Origin: Gymnogyps californianus | Lineage: Eukaryota > Chordata > Aves > Accipitriformes > Cathartidae | NCBI RefSeq assembly: GCF_018139145.2 | Contig: NC_059478.1 | Location: 25,017,001-25,081,000 of the forward strand | DNA: 64,000 nucleotides | Reading direction: 5' to 3' | Shown: positions 38,818-50,242 of the stretch, in pieces | How the letters are laid out: every line of letters starts with the position of its first letter | How positions within the stretch are numbered: the stretch's first letter is position 1 | Position numbers and translations under genes: made by a program | Notes under the pieces: generated by a model | What the model was told of the DNA's origin: nothing | What the model saw: the letters and a program-made list of their open reading frames with translations, nothing else | The model's database searches: none

Positions 38818-39457
38818 ATGTCTGTCGTGGTTTAACCCCAGTCAGAAGCCAAGCACCACACAGCCACTCCCTCACTCCCCGTCCCCCCGCCCCTGCTCCC
38901 GGTGGGATGGGGAGGAGAATCGGGAAAGAAGGCAGAACTCTTGAGAGTGCTGGGTTGAGATAAGAACTCTTGGGTTGAGATAAGAACAGTTTAATAACTA
39001 AAGTAAAATATAATATTAACAATAATAATAATGAAATATAATAATAATAATAATAGCAATGAAAAGGAATATAACAAAAAAAAGGGGGGGGGGGGAAACG
39101 CAGTGATGCACAATGCAATTGCTCACCACCCGCTGACTGATGCCAGAGCCGCGATCCGCCCCTCCTGGCCAACTTCCCCGTTTATGTAGTGGGCATGACA
39201 TTCCGTGGTATGGAATATCCCTTTGGCTAGTTCAGGTCAGCTGCCCCGGCTCTGCTCCCTCCCAGCTTCTTGCACACCTGCTTGCTGGCAGAGCATGGGA
39301 AACTGAAAAGTCCTTCGCTTAAGATAAACGCCACTTAGCAATAACTAAAATATCAGAGTGTTATCAACATTCTTCTCACACTAAATCCAAAAGACAGCAC
39401 TGTACCAGCTACTAAGAAGAGAGTTAACTCTGTCCCAGCTGAAACCAGGACAACGTC
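38818..39457 (-). mobile_element. Second solo LTR of the same avian ERVL-type family, reverse orientation
   Basis: The LTR spans 38823-39452 (630 bp). On the + strand it starts TGTCGTGG and ends CAGGACA; its reverse complement follows the LTR at 24735 nearly base for base over the U3 part. A 58-base block is identical between the two copies (39248-39305 here, reverse-complemented against 24882-24939). The flanks are ATGTC (38818-38822) and ACGTC (39453-39457): a 5-bp target duplication with one C-to-T change at a CpG, as expected from methylated-CpG decay. An AAT-rich microsatellite (about 39002-39060) and a G run (about 39084-39096) lie inside. No internal viral genes are present. Confidence 0.87.
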
Positions 39458-42079
39458 CTTGCTTTTGCTGAGCTAGCGACCGTGCCTCCGTGGTCCCATT
39501 CACTGGTGTGGTTGTTCACTAACCTTTCACTGTTGTCCTGGGTCACCATGGGGAAGCCCAACACCAGAGTCACTCAGGAGGACACTTTCTGAAGGTGTGT
39601 CTGAGCCAGCCGTGCCCCAGACCTCTGTGAGAGCAGAGCTTCCCTGCAGCATCCCCAGCGTGGTCAGAGGCGGTGTCTCAGGCAGACCAGGCAGCAGGGA
39701 TGTCTTGCAGAGGCGTACAGACAACATCACAGACTCCGTCCAGGCTTGTGGCTGCCCAGGAGCCTGTACGTAGCTGTCAGCAGCGTGCAGTTCCCCTGGG
39801 CATCATTCCTGGGCTACACACACTCCCCTTGCCTTTCCCCTCTTGCCTTGGCTGCCTCTTACAAGGGGTTGTGCAGGAGAGGAGCACACGTTAGACTGAA
39901 GCCGTGTTTGTGAGGTGTATAAGCAGCATAAGTCCAACTCTTCCCACTCTTCCTTGAGCAGCTGGCGGTAACTCTGGGAATCGGCGTCCCCAGGTCCTCC
40001 TAGCTACCTAAGAGTACTTCTTTACTACTGGCCCATGGCTCTCCCTCCACGGGCTATCATCTAGGTGGGATATCATCTCTGCCCAGAGAGACCTCAACCC
40101 CTACATTTCAGGGTATTAGCTGCAGACTGTTACCTGTCACCTAGCAGGTGAACTTACATCCCCTGTGAAAGTGCTGGTACTGACCACTGAAGGGGAAGAG
40201 GCTGGGCTCCATGAAGCACCCCAGCTCTCGCGGCGGGTTCAGCATTCGTTTTCTGCTCTTGCTTCCTAATACATGACTGCAAATCATCTTTCCCACTAAC
40301 AGTCCAGCCCGTGCGCTGGCTCTTGCTGCAAACAAACAGTGATGTGAGTGGCCAGGAACAAAATCCATCTCGGCCAATTTGTTTAGGTGTGCACCCAGCT
40401 CCTCGGAGGGTGCCCACAGGCAGGCAGCCAGCGTGCTGCTCCGAGACCTCCGGCGGAGCTGGGAACTGAGCCACAGTGCCAGAGCCCTTTGATTCCCCCA
40501 CCCACCCCCGTGATTTTACAGCTTCACCGAGCAGTTTGAGAGAGAATTACAGCATCTAGAGGGAAATTTGACCACTAAAGCCCTCCAAGGAAAAAGAGCT
40601 TTGAAGCAAGCACGATTTGGAGCCTTAAACCTTGACAGAATGTCTGTATTAAGCCCTTCCCAGCTGCCTCGCTCGAGATGAAATTTCTAGCACAATCATT
40701 TAACTTCTCCGTATCATGCCTGGTGGTAGGAACAGGGGACGGGTGTCAGGGCCCCGGGGTTTTAACTCCTTCTCTTGTGTCACTGACCCACTGCGGGGGT
40801 TGGAGAAGTCACTCACCATATCTGTGCCCCCTCCCTCTGTAACTGTGATTTACAAGGAAAGATTAAAAAGCTAAATCTGAGTATTGTGGCAAAGCTATGG
40901 CCAAGCCGAGGACACAAGAACAGCCCACAGATATGCGAAGGAGGGGAAATTACGTAGGATGAGTGTTGACTGGCTGTGCTCCCTGCCAGTTCGGGGTGAT
41001 GAATACCAGAGCCACTCCAAAAAAAATCTCTGCCAGGCTTTATTCCATAAAACAAATTACCCATGAGCAAACAAAGCCCCTCGCTCCCCTTGGGCCAAAC
41101 AGCTGTGCCCTCCCATTAGTCTGGGGAAAACGCTGCATTCGGCAGGAGGGGCGGAGAGGGATGTGGTCGCAAAGGGGAGCCGGACAGGCTGGCAGACCCC
41201 GGCAGACCTTGGCCAGACCTCTTTCCCCCTCCATCCTCGGTGCGCCGATGGGCAGTTCTGCTGGAAGGGGCCCCTTTCCCCATCGTGTAGCTGGTGTCTC
41301 GCCCAAGAGGACCCAGAGCTCGATTACAATCCCAGGTGTGACTGTAACATGCACAGAAATAAATCAGTAGCTCACATTTCTGTAAGTTTATTCTACTTGC
41401 AGACCACTGGAATCTTTCAGCGAAGGCCAGAAGCTGCTGATACCATTATTTCTGTTCACTGTTCACACGCTTCTCACATTTAAGCCTTTCATCCCCAGCC
41501 CCATCCCACCTTTATCTCTGCCAGCTAAAAGCCACTAGATAATTTTACCTCTAACTTTCCCAGGAGCAAATGTGGACCCTCCGAAAGCTTCTAGGAAACT
41601 CAGCTCTAATAGTAGCATCTTTGTGTCAGGGATCCTCCAGCAATAACATAAAAAATGGCTAGCAGAGTTGAGGGGGAAAATCGCAGCGAGGCCTGGTATC
41701 ACTCATTGCTTTCGGGTTACAGTTCCCAAGTGATAACAGCTATTAGCAACACTTTGACGGCTTCCCTACCGTGGAGGGGAGGGCAGGAGACAGAAAACAT
41801 GTCAAGCTATCACCTCCATGTTAAGTGATAAGTACCTATTTACACGGCAGAGTTAAAGCTGAATGCATCAAGCAGGGAACACTTTGTGCCAAAATAAAAA
41901 AAATAAAAAAAGGCCATACAGATACATAAAAAGCGGGGTTAGGGTATTTGTTCTGCTGACAGCAGCTGTGATGGATTGTTTAAGAAAAATAGACTCCCTG
42001 TGTTTTTCCAGGGCTATCAGAAAGCAGGAGTCCAGCACTTTAATACTCTCAAATGACTGGCCTTGAGAGGCAGCAGAAT

Positions 42080-42340
42080 GTCCGTGGCACCGGCTGGGCT
42101 CTCCCAGCGCTGACACCTGCCCCGGCTGCCGGCGAGAGGCAGCGCTTAGGGCTGGGGGCGGTGCGTGCCGGCAATTTCCATCCATTTCCTCGGGCCGGCG
42201 GCTGCACCCTGACACCCATCCCCTCCCCTCGCGCTGCCCCAGGCCCGCGCCTCGAGCGCCTGCGGGTCGGGAGCCGGCAGCGTGTTGGCACGCGTGCCCT
42301 TGCTGGCATCACCTAGGAGCTGCCCGCGGCTCCTCCGCCC
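42080..42340. promoter_or_regulatory. Intronic CpG-rich patch
   Basis: A local concentration of CpG dinucleotides, including GCCGGCG, CGGGCCGGCGG and CTCGAGCGCCTGCGGG, within intronic sequence that is otherwise CpG-poor. I see no TATA box, no consistent first exon with a donor and no link to a known gene. It may be an orphan CpG island or GC-rich enhancer. Confidence 0.35.
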
Positions 42341-42789
42341 GAGCAGGGAGGAGCAGGTCCGGAGAGCGATGGACTGGGATCACAGCAGCAGGCACACTGG
42401 CTGCATGATGCACATTCGATTCATGCCGAACCTGCCTGTGTATTTATATACATGAACTATATGTTGTTCCTAATTGCATTGAGACCGCTGAAATGTTTGC
42501 AGATGCTGCAGCCCAGCTCTGCAGAATTGCACGGTCTATGGAGGGTGTCGGGAGCTACCAGGGTGTGAACCTCGCAGCGTGAGCAAGGCTTACGTGGCCT
42601 CTGCTTCCTGCTGGGATCCGCGGACACAAGCGGGTAAAGCCATACATCCAGACATGTCTCTTCTCCTTGGCACGGCACAGCTGGGCTCCAAGGGGTGGGA
42701 AGGAAATGCCAAGCGGGGCCATGGCTGCCCGGCACGGCAGGAGGGGCTGGAGGAAGGAGGGAGTACATGGCTCAGACAAGATTGATGGC

Positions 42790-43030
42790 CTCGTTGCCAT
42801 TAAGAAAAAAATTAGCCGGTGGCGGCTATCATATTAAAGGGTGAAGAAGCCGTGAATTATTTTCTTAAAGATCTTATCACTTACAATGATAATTTTACCT
42901 TCCAAAAGGCCACTTTTAATGAGGCAAGCCAGGCAAAAAGTCATGATTTAATGCCAGATTTTTTTTTCCAAACACATTTTACTGCTTTTTTGTCCATGTT
43001 TAAAAAGCGCCAGTGACCTTTTTTTATTTA
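42790..43030. promoter_or_regulatory. Candidate conserved non-coding block
   Basis: A low-GC block with homeodomain-type words (AAATTAGCC, GTGAATTATTTTC, CAATGATAATTTTACC, CTTTTAATGAGG, CATGATTTAATGCC). It sits directly against GC-rich DNA on both sides. A short open frame crosses it but matches nothing I know. Enhancer identity is inferred. Confidence 0.33.
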
Positions 43031-45189
43031 GCTTGCCCCAGGTGTAATGCTCAGGCTGATCCTCTCAGGGTTTATAACCTCCGCAGAGAGTGCCTTTACC
43101 CAATGGAGAGATGATTTAAAGGGGAGGGAGAAATATGAGGCTGCACGGCCGCTCACACAAGGCCCTTGCTCCGTCTTTGATGGTGGGAGCGGTGGTTTGG
43201 CAGGGGAGGGGAGAATGGGGAGGGAGGAGGGTGCTCTCACTCCGATAGCCCCGCTCAGACGCACCCTGAAGGGGAGCTGGGCTGAACTGGTAAGCAGGCG
43301 GGGATGAGCTGGCTGGTGGCCTTTCCCCAGGGGGAAAAGGGATATCTCAGCATCAAGGATTGTTACCGCCATGCCGAAGCGGCTGGTCCCCAAGGTAGGG
43401 AGCATCTCCGCACAGCCGTACAGCACACCTGTCTGCACGCAGAGCACCGAGCACCATGTTTTTGGGGTAGGATGCCAGAATATGGATCTGCCCTGCAGCA
43501 TGGGCATGCACAAGGGCTGGGAGGCCATGTATAAAGCTGCCTTTTCTCTCCACAGCCGTATTCCCAGATGCCAGTCGAAAGAGGAATGGGGATCGTATCG
43601 CTGCCCCTTCCCCGCTTGCCGGGACCCCGGTGGGAGTGAGCAGTGTGGGTGCAGTGGGCAGCAAATCCTCAGCTTGGTGTGCCGTGGCCATGCATCCTTG
43701 CCAATTAGCCATCAGGAAACGGCCCCAACACAACGATTTGGGAAAAAAGAGGCCAAAATTGGGATGGCAGCCTAATGCAGAAATGAAAGTCACCCTGATG
43801 GCAAGTGCCTTTCCTAATCCCTTAGCCCCTGAGCCTGCATCCCTGCCTGCCCCCGCGGCTGCTTGAAAGGCAAAGTGTGGCACAGCGCACGGAAATGAGA
43901 AAAACAAATGAAGTCAAGTTTCCTGAGAGTGAAGGGGAAGTGTGACTTGGCATCTCTAACGCTGTGTTTAACATGCCGGTGAGGTATTTAGAATTGAAGT
44001 GCTTGCACACAATTTAAAAATAGACAGTTTATTAATCTAAACTGCACGTGTATGTAGAAGAGGCCTCGAGATTGACATCTTTGGGATTAGTTTAGCCCTG
44101 CGTTTTTCCAGAGGTCATCGCCATGGTGCTCAGGAGGTTTGTGGAATAAATGGGGCCGGCGTTCTTCCCGGGACCACACGCTAAAAACTAATACATAACG
44201 TTTAATTTACTGTCTCCATAGCTAGCCCAACCATTTTTCACATAATAATATTGGATTAGAGCTACCAGAAGCTGAGGGGGGAGCTGGAGGCGGGGAGGGT
44301 TTGTCTGTCTGTCGCCAAGGAATGGGGAATGGGTATTTTTTCCCCTTCTCCAGAATACATTGGAAGACAAAACGGATTTAACCCTCCCAGCTCCAGGGTG
44401 CTTGGCTTATTAGAGGCGGGAAAGGGCATTAGCACCACTGCAATCAGGGCTGTTGTTCTGAGCCACACCTGAAGACTTTGAGCCTCCATCCCTCCATTTT
44501 GTAGGACATGTGCAATCCTGCTTCTTCAGAAATGGTCCTTGTTCTCCATTTAGAAAATAAAGAAACTAAACAACAGCAGGAGCTCGGGGTCTGCATTCTG
44601 CTTCGCATGGTTATCAGACGGCTTCTCCAGAAATAAATGAGCCTCTCACCAAAACCGATCACCAGTTGGGTTTGGCCAACACGTGAGGCAGGAGAACCCC
44701 CTGCTCTACCCGTCTCTCTCCAGCGAAGCAGAAGCCGGTCTCTTGGGGCAGCCCTTGCTGCGTGCCCCCAGCCCCACCGGCTCCCGCTGGCCCTCCCAGC
44801 GCCTGGCATCCTTGTTGGGCTGAGCTGAGGAGCATGCCAGCCCTGAGATGTGCCCAGCACAGCCCTCGGCGTTGGCAGGAGGGACCGTGCCTGGGGAGGT
44901 AACTGAGCACCCCAGCAGGTAATTCCCCCGTGACCCCTTTCAGTACATGATGTCTCTGCACGGCTGGTGGAGCCATGTTTTATGGCAGAGACCTGTAGTG
45001 CAGACAGGGATGTGGCTCTTGCCCTCGTGGCAAGGCTGGCATCTCATGCCCGTGGGGTTGAACCCAGCATCCCAAATCCTCCCTCCCACCTCCATCCCGA
45101 GCATGCCCTCCCTCTGTGCCCATGCCAACCGTGCTGCCGTGCTTTTCTCGCCGGGAGAGCTGCCCAAGCCCAGGGGATCGCATCCTGCT

Positions 45190-45560
45190 GACTGAACCGA
45201 TTTGTATGCTGAGTCATTTTTCCACTTGCTCATATCTTTCCAAAAATGCACATTTTTTCACGTTTCATTTCAGCCCAGAGGCAAATGTTTCTGGAATACT
45301 TGCCTTTCTCCAAGGTATTATGCTTTTTAATAATGTTGTCACCACACTTGACCTGTCCAATTCAGATGATATCTACACTTCCCTTCGCAAACATACACAT
45401 CTCCGAGCAGTCATTTATTGTCGAATCTTGCCAGCTGATTCTCAGAAACAAACATCTGGAGAGCTGCATTTCCAGTGTACATTTTTTACAATGTATTGGG
45501 CTATATTTACCCTAGTTTAGCTAATTTATACTTTAAATTAGAATTTTAAATTGCAATTTT
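45190..45560. promoter_or_regulatory. Candidate conserved non-coding block upstream of the 46250 exon
   Basis: AT-rich sequence with few CpGs, a TGAGTCA AP-1-like site at 45209-45215, several TGACCT/TGTCAC-type words and ATTTACC/TAATTTATAC at the 3' end. An open frame of about 130 codons runs through it but has no recognisable domain and no splice borders. A regulatory element is the more likely reading. Confidence 0.25.
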
Positions 45561-46249
45561 CCCTCAAACTCTTCTAATAATAAAGTTCACTTGCAACTCA
45601 GTGTATATTTTTTTAGATGCTGTCAAACTCCCACGGTAATTTTCCCACTAGAGTTCACTGTGTGTAGAATTTAGACTTACCTACTATTGACTTGAAGTTT
45701 ATCAGTGATTTCTTAGGTCTCAAATATCACTGATCTTTTTAACCTTCTAAAAGGCCCTTTTTTTCTGTGCTACTTATTAAAATAAATAGCATCATTACAG
45801 AAGGAAGAGGTAGTTGCGCTGCAAAGGTGCTGAGAGCTTTAGTGCAGTTTACAAAGCTATTGAGAGATTTAGTGGCACTTAGAGGGGCGGACGAGGGCAC
45901 GTAAGCACCGCTCCACGTCAGCACGCCTTCGCCTTACCGTGTGAATTTCTGGTGTGGTCCTCACGCATCATTTCCAGCAAGGACTGATTCTGCCCCCAGC
46001 CACCAGACCTGGGGACAAAATGACCACCCCTTTGTTGCGTGATGCATTTGCACTTTGCTAGACCCTGCAGCCTGGTCCCCTTGTGGGGCAGGGTCCCATG
46101 GGAAGAGCAGAGCCAGCCCCACAGCCCAGCAGTCCATCCCAGCGCAGCCCCGCAGCCCGGCAGACGCTCTCCGTGGCTTTGAGGGCAGCTTAGCGAAGGG
46201 CAGAGAGCTCGGCAACGCTCACAGCATGAATTTCTCCTTTCTCTTGCAG

Positions 46250-46345
46250 TCAATTTTGTTGTCGGCCTCAATCAAGCGGGAAGGAGATTCTCCGACAGCA
46301 TCACCCCACTCCTCAGATGACATCCATCACTCAGACAGATACCAG
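46250..46345 (+). CDS. RNF220: RNF220 internal exon, SASIKREG segment
   Basis: This exon begins after ctcttgcag (46241-46249) and ends before gtaagc at 46346. It is 96 nt, exactly 32 codons, phase 0 at both ends, so it could be a frame-preserving cassette exon. It encodes SILLSASIKREGDSP followed by a Ser/Thr/Pro/His-rich stretch ending HHSDRYQ. The SASIKRE and HHSDRYQ words match mammalian RNF220 as I remember it. The segment is hydrophilic, probably disordered, and carries an I-K-R-E tetrapeptide. That fits the psi-K-x-E pattern for SUMO attachment in general, but no modification is shown here. It sits between the two zinc-finger motifs. Confidence 0.95.
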
Positions 46346-49300
46346 GTAAGCAGGCGGATGCCGTCACTGGTCTCAGCCTTAGGCAGGGAGCCAGCTCACT
46401 CCAGTGCCCACAGCTCTCTGTGTGTGAGAGCCCGGCTCTCGGCTGTGCACTGCTGCCCCAGCTCGCCTGCCTGCAGCATGGGGACGTAAGCACTTGGTCC
46501 TTCACACAGCTACGAAGGTGTGCTTTTGTCTGCAGAGTCCTCCCAGCTCCAACTTTAAACCACAGCTGTGCAAAACTGCTTTAAATCTTTGTAGAGGTTT
46601 CTGTTGCATTATATTCATCATTTTGGTCGTTGCCATGGCTATGTTTGTCATTACTTACCCCGTGCCACCAGGAAACTTTCAGAGAAGTGATTTTTTGGTA
46701 AAACAGTGAATGATGTCAGCCTGCAGCAGGCCAAAATTCTCCGTTTCACTGGTGTGCTGCTGCCCAGCAAACTGACTCGTGACTCCCACCCAAAACAGAA
46801 ATGGTTTTGGACCATCCACAGCCATGCCAGCATGTTTTATAAAACATCCTCTGCCCAGAGGAGCAGCAGGTCTTGACTTGTGACGCAATGAGTAAAAGTT
46901 GAGGGAGATGGAGCAAGAAAAGAAGAGAAAGGCAGCAGCACAAGTACCACTTTGCTTGTTGTACATCTGTCTGTATTTTTGGGGCAGGCTGGCACACTTG
47001 ACTCCGACTCAACACACATCCAAACTGTTTGGCTGCAAGCGGGCGCTCAGCCCCTAGCGTCAAGTAAGCTCTGAAAGGCAGCAGATCTGCAATTAATGGT
47101 GGTCTTCAGCACAGATCCAAGCGTGCCTCTGCCTGCCGTGTGGACAGGCTGGGTGGGCCATGGCTGTACCAGCTTGGCATACGCCCATCACCCTGTATCC
47201 TGCGGTGCTCTGCAGCGATACCCTGTGCCCAGGCTCAGGCAGACAGTCAGGTCTTCCTGCATCGGCCACTTCGCGTGTGCCAGGTCTGCGTTTGGATCTG
47301 CAGGAGAGGCTGATGACCAGGGCTGGCGGTCTTAACCAAGCAGCCCCAGTTAAAGCATGTGTTCCTGAAGACAGGTCCTATTAGTAGCAGGTTTGTACAT
47401 TTGTTGCCCATTATTCTGTCCTCTGTCCTATTTATTGGTTATATTATCAAATATGGACCAGATCCTCCATTGTTTGCTACATATTCCCATGTAGCCTTCA
47501 GTTATAACTTGGTGTCACATCACAAGTCACTTTAACCTCCTATGAACGATGAGACCTGGTGCAAAGTAAGAGAAGCAAAACCCTGCAGAAGATACAGAAA
47601 TGCCTAATTCAGGTAACCCCGCTCTCTTTCCTGCCTGTTTATTAAGGCTAATAAATAAATCACGTTCTTTCCGAAAGGGTGTGGAAGAGACTTTTGCTGT
47701 GGCCCCCTTTGTTGGAGAACACCCCTCCCTTCCCACTCGAGATTTCAGTCTCTGTGAAATTGGTGGTCCCTTGCAGTCCTCCGTTCCTATAAATTTTTAT
47801 TATGTCATACTTGAGGACAAATATTCTCAGCAGAAGCCCCCTCTATGTGCTGAGTCTAGCTAGTCTGTAATGTGTTTTAAGTTTGTGAGTGTATTTTATG
47901 GAGGGTTGCAGCCCTTAATGCAAATGTGTAATGGGAGTTGTAAGTCTGCACTGCAGGGAGAAAAGACCTCTGGGGCCTGATTTTCATTTATGCTTGTGCT
48001 GGCTGCGTTATGCTGCTCTAGCAGTGTAAAGGGACCTCAGAGTGGGTACCAGGGTTGTGTAAAGCCTCAGTGTATCCTTAATAAAGCCACAATATGAATG
48101 AGAATTCAGTCTTCCTGGCTTAGCAAGTGAAATGCTCAGGAAACAGAGCAGAAGACTCTCATGGTGGTGACTTTAAGGGCTGCAAAATTTAGCTTTCAAT
48201 ATGCAGAGGTGTGCTGGAATTATGAATGTCCCTTGTGTTATCTGTGATCTAATCGTGAATATACACTGTATTCGTAACATGCTAGAATGTGAGTTATTGG
48301 CGTATAGGTTTTCAGAATTCCTGTGGCTTGGTTTTCTTAGTCCTCATGCTTATTTACCATGGGGATATTTAGGGAAGAAGGAGACTTATGAATAGGAGTG
48401 CTACAGGAATACGGGCTTGCACAGCACTTGGACTGCTTGCATTGCTCCCCACGCTGAGAGGGAGCTGCAGCGGAGGCGGTGGGTGGCTCTGGGACGTGGG
48501 GAGGGGGGATCCCTTGCCTTCCCTCTGCCAAGCCTGGTTGCTGGAGCTTGGTGCATGGACACTGATCGGACCAAGGTGGTGGCAGCTGGTGTAGTGCAGG
48601 ACCTTGTGGTATGGGTCAGAGGGGGGTGCTCCTCTGAGATACAGTAGGTCCTGTCAGTCGGGGCTTTTCCTGCGCTCCGAGTAAAAATAAAGCCATTTTA
48701 GTTAGATTTAGATACAACCCTGAATCCCCAGTGGAAAAATCAACAGGAAATTGTAAGTCATTCACCATACTGCAAAAGATAACACTCAGGCTCAGAGGGA
48801 GACCACCTTGCGTGGGTCAGCTGAGCCCACAGAATATTTGTGGCTGAATAACACATGGAGTGAGTATAACTGAAAGCGTAAAATCCTTGTCCAGGAAAGG
48901 CTCACCTCCCTCCACCTGAGCTCAGCAGTGAGCATGCCTCTTGAAAGACAGCTTAATTAATTAGAAGGGTAAAACCAACAATCAGCAGCTTTGATTTTGT
49001 AAGTAAGCACATGTGTGAAAATACAGCTGCGTTTCAGCTTGCAGACAGAGCTGGGATGTACGATGCAGGTCAGCACTGCGCAAAGCTTACCAGCCAGCAC
49101 CTGAACTTGCTGACTGCCCATCATCTTCTGATACAGCAAAACATATCGGGGTTTTTTTTTTTGTTTTCCCTCTGAAGAAGGAGCAGCAGATTGTCAGGTG
49201 CCAGCGTGAAGACCCAAAATGTAGGTTTGATTCCAAGAAACAAAGTCTGGGGAGTCTGCAGAGGGGTGAACAAATGGGATTTGTGTGTGTAGGAGCCTGT

Positions 49301-49824
49301 GCTGCCCAATTTCTAGCCCCTAGCTCTCTCCTACCCTCAGGCTGGTCCACTGGGGCTGTCCCCCACCACAGCTGTGGGGCAGACATGGGAAAGCAATCCA
49401 CAAGCCAGGTTTGATGGCCCAGGTTTGCTGAAATGCAGAAAGCAAAAGAGGGGGAAGAGGCTGAAAAGCACAGGGGAGGTGGCAGTGCTCCACCTGGGTG
49501 CCCCCGCGCCCGAGGCACAGGGCCACTTCTCCTTGGGAAGGCCAGGAAGATTTTTAGAGCCCCGAAACTGAGATGGGTGCCATTGGGGTGGGTCGGGCCG
49601 GGGTGCCCTGCCCAGCCCCGGCACACGCAGCCAGTGTTGGCGTTCAGGCTGCGCTCGGCCCGCAGGACAGGCAGGAAGGCCGGGGCTCCTCTCCCCGGGG
49701 CCCTGCCTTCCCCTGGGGCCGGTGCCTGAGGGTCCCTGGTCAGGCAGGGCCGGGGAGGCAGCCCTCAGGGCTCCATGGTGGGGCTGGGGCTGGGCAGGGA
49801 CCGTGGAGGGGCCTCTGGGCCCCC

Positions 49825-50242
49825 ATTGGACATGTGCCTTTGGGTCTAGCTACCCCTTGGGCCCTGATTGGCCAGGTGCCCTTGGGCTCCTGGGGTCCCC
49901 AATCCCTAATTGGGGAAGAAAAGTTGGAGAGTGGTTGCCCCTGGTGCTTGATTGGCCAGTGCCTTTGGGTTACAGTTGGGCCCAGGGCCCTGATTGGCCA
50001 GTGCTGTTGGGCCTAAAGGATGCTCAATCCCTATTGGGCCAGAAAATTGCTTCCAGTTGCTCCTGGGCTCTGATTGGCCATTGCCTCTGAGTTCCAGTTG
50101 CCCCTGGGCTCTGATTGGTCATATGCCCTTAGGTTCCAGTGGCTCCTGATTTCGGATTGGCCAGGCACTCGGGTGCCAGTTACCGCTGCTTTCTGATTGG
50201 CCAGACGCCCCCGGCTTCCAGCCGCCCCTGGGCTCTGATTGG
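49825..50242. repeat. 42-bp-period tandem array of eleven inverted CCAAT (NF-Y) boxes
   Basis: ATTGG pentamers start at 49825, 49867, 49909, 49951, 49993, 50033, 50073, 50114, 50156, 50196 and 50238, giving intervals of 42, 42, 42, 42, 40, 40, 41, 42, 40 and 42 bases. Eight of the eleven read ATTGGYC, six of them TGATTGGCC, which on the other strand is the classic NF-Y site GGCCAATCA. Spacers between the boxes are recognisably related (CAGTGCCTTTGGGTTCCAG-like, then GCCCCTGGGCTC), so this is a minisatellite. The last copy abuts the CpG-island promoter. NF-Y is an activator that often binds 60-100 bp upstream of start sites. Binding here is inferred. Confidence 0.88.

Larger units (their letters stand above)
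35188..46249 (+). other. RNF220: RNF220 intron (11.1 kb)
   Basis: The intron runs from gtaagt at 35188 to ctcttgcag at 46241-46249. It contains the reverse-oriented solo LTR (38823-39452), a local CpG-rich patch (42080-42340) and AT-rich enhancer-like blocks (40500-40700, 41640-41930, 42790-43030, 43970-44240, 45190-45560). The remaining stretches (35200-38800, 39460-40500, 43040-43960, 44260-45180, 45600-46240) are mixed sequence with short unrelated open frames. I see nothing else I can support there. Confidence 0.85.

Noticed and set aside
24735..39452. The two LTRs as the ends of one provirus
   Set aside because: They are in opposite orientation, each has its own 5-bp target duplication, and a host exon lies between them with no viral genes. 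They are two independent solo LTRs.
45116..45520. Open frame of 134 codons before the 46250 exon
   Set aside because: No domain, no family match, no splice sites. It coincides with an AT-rich block better read as a non-coding element.
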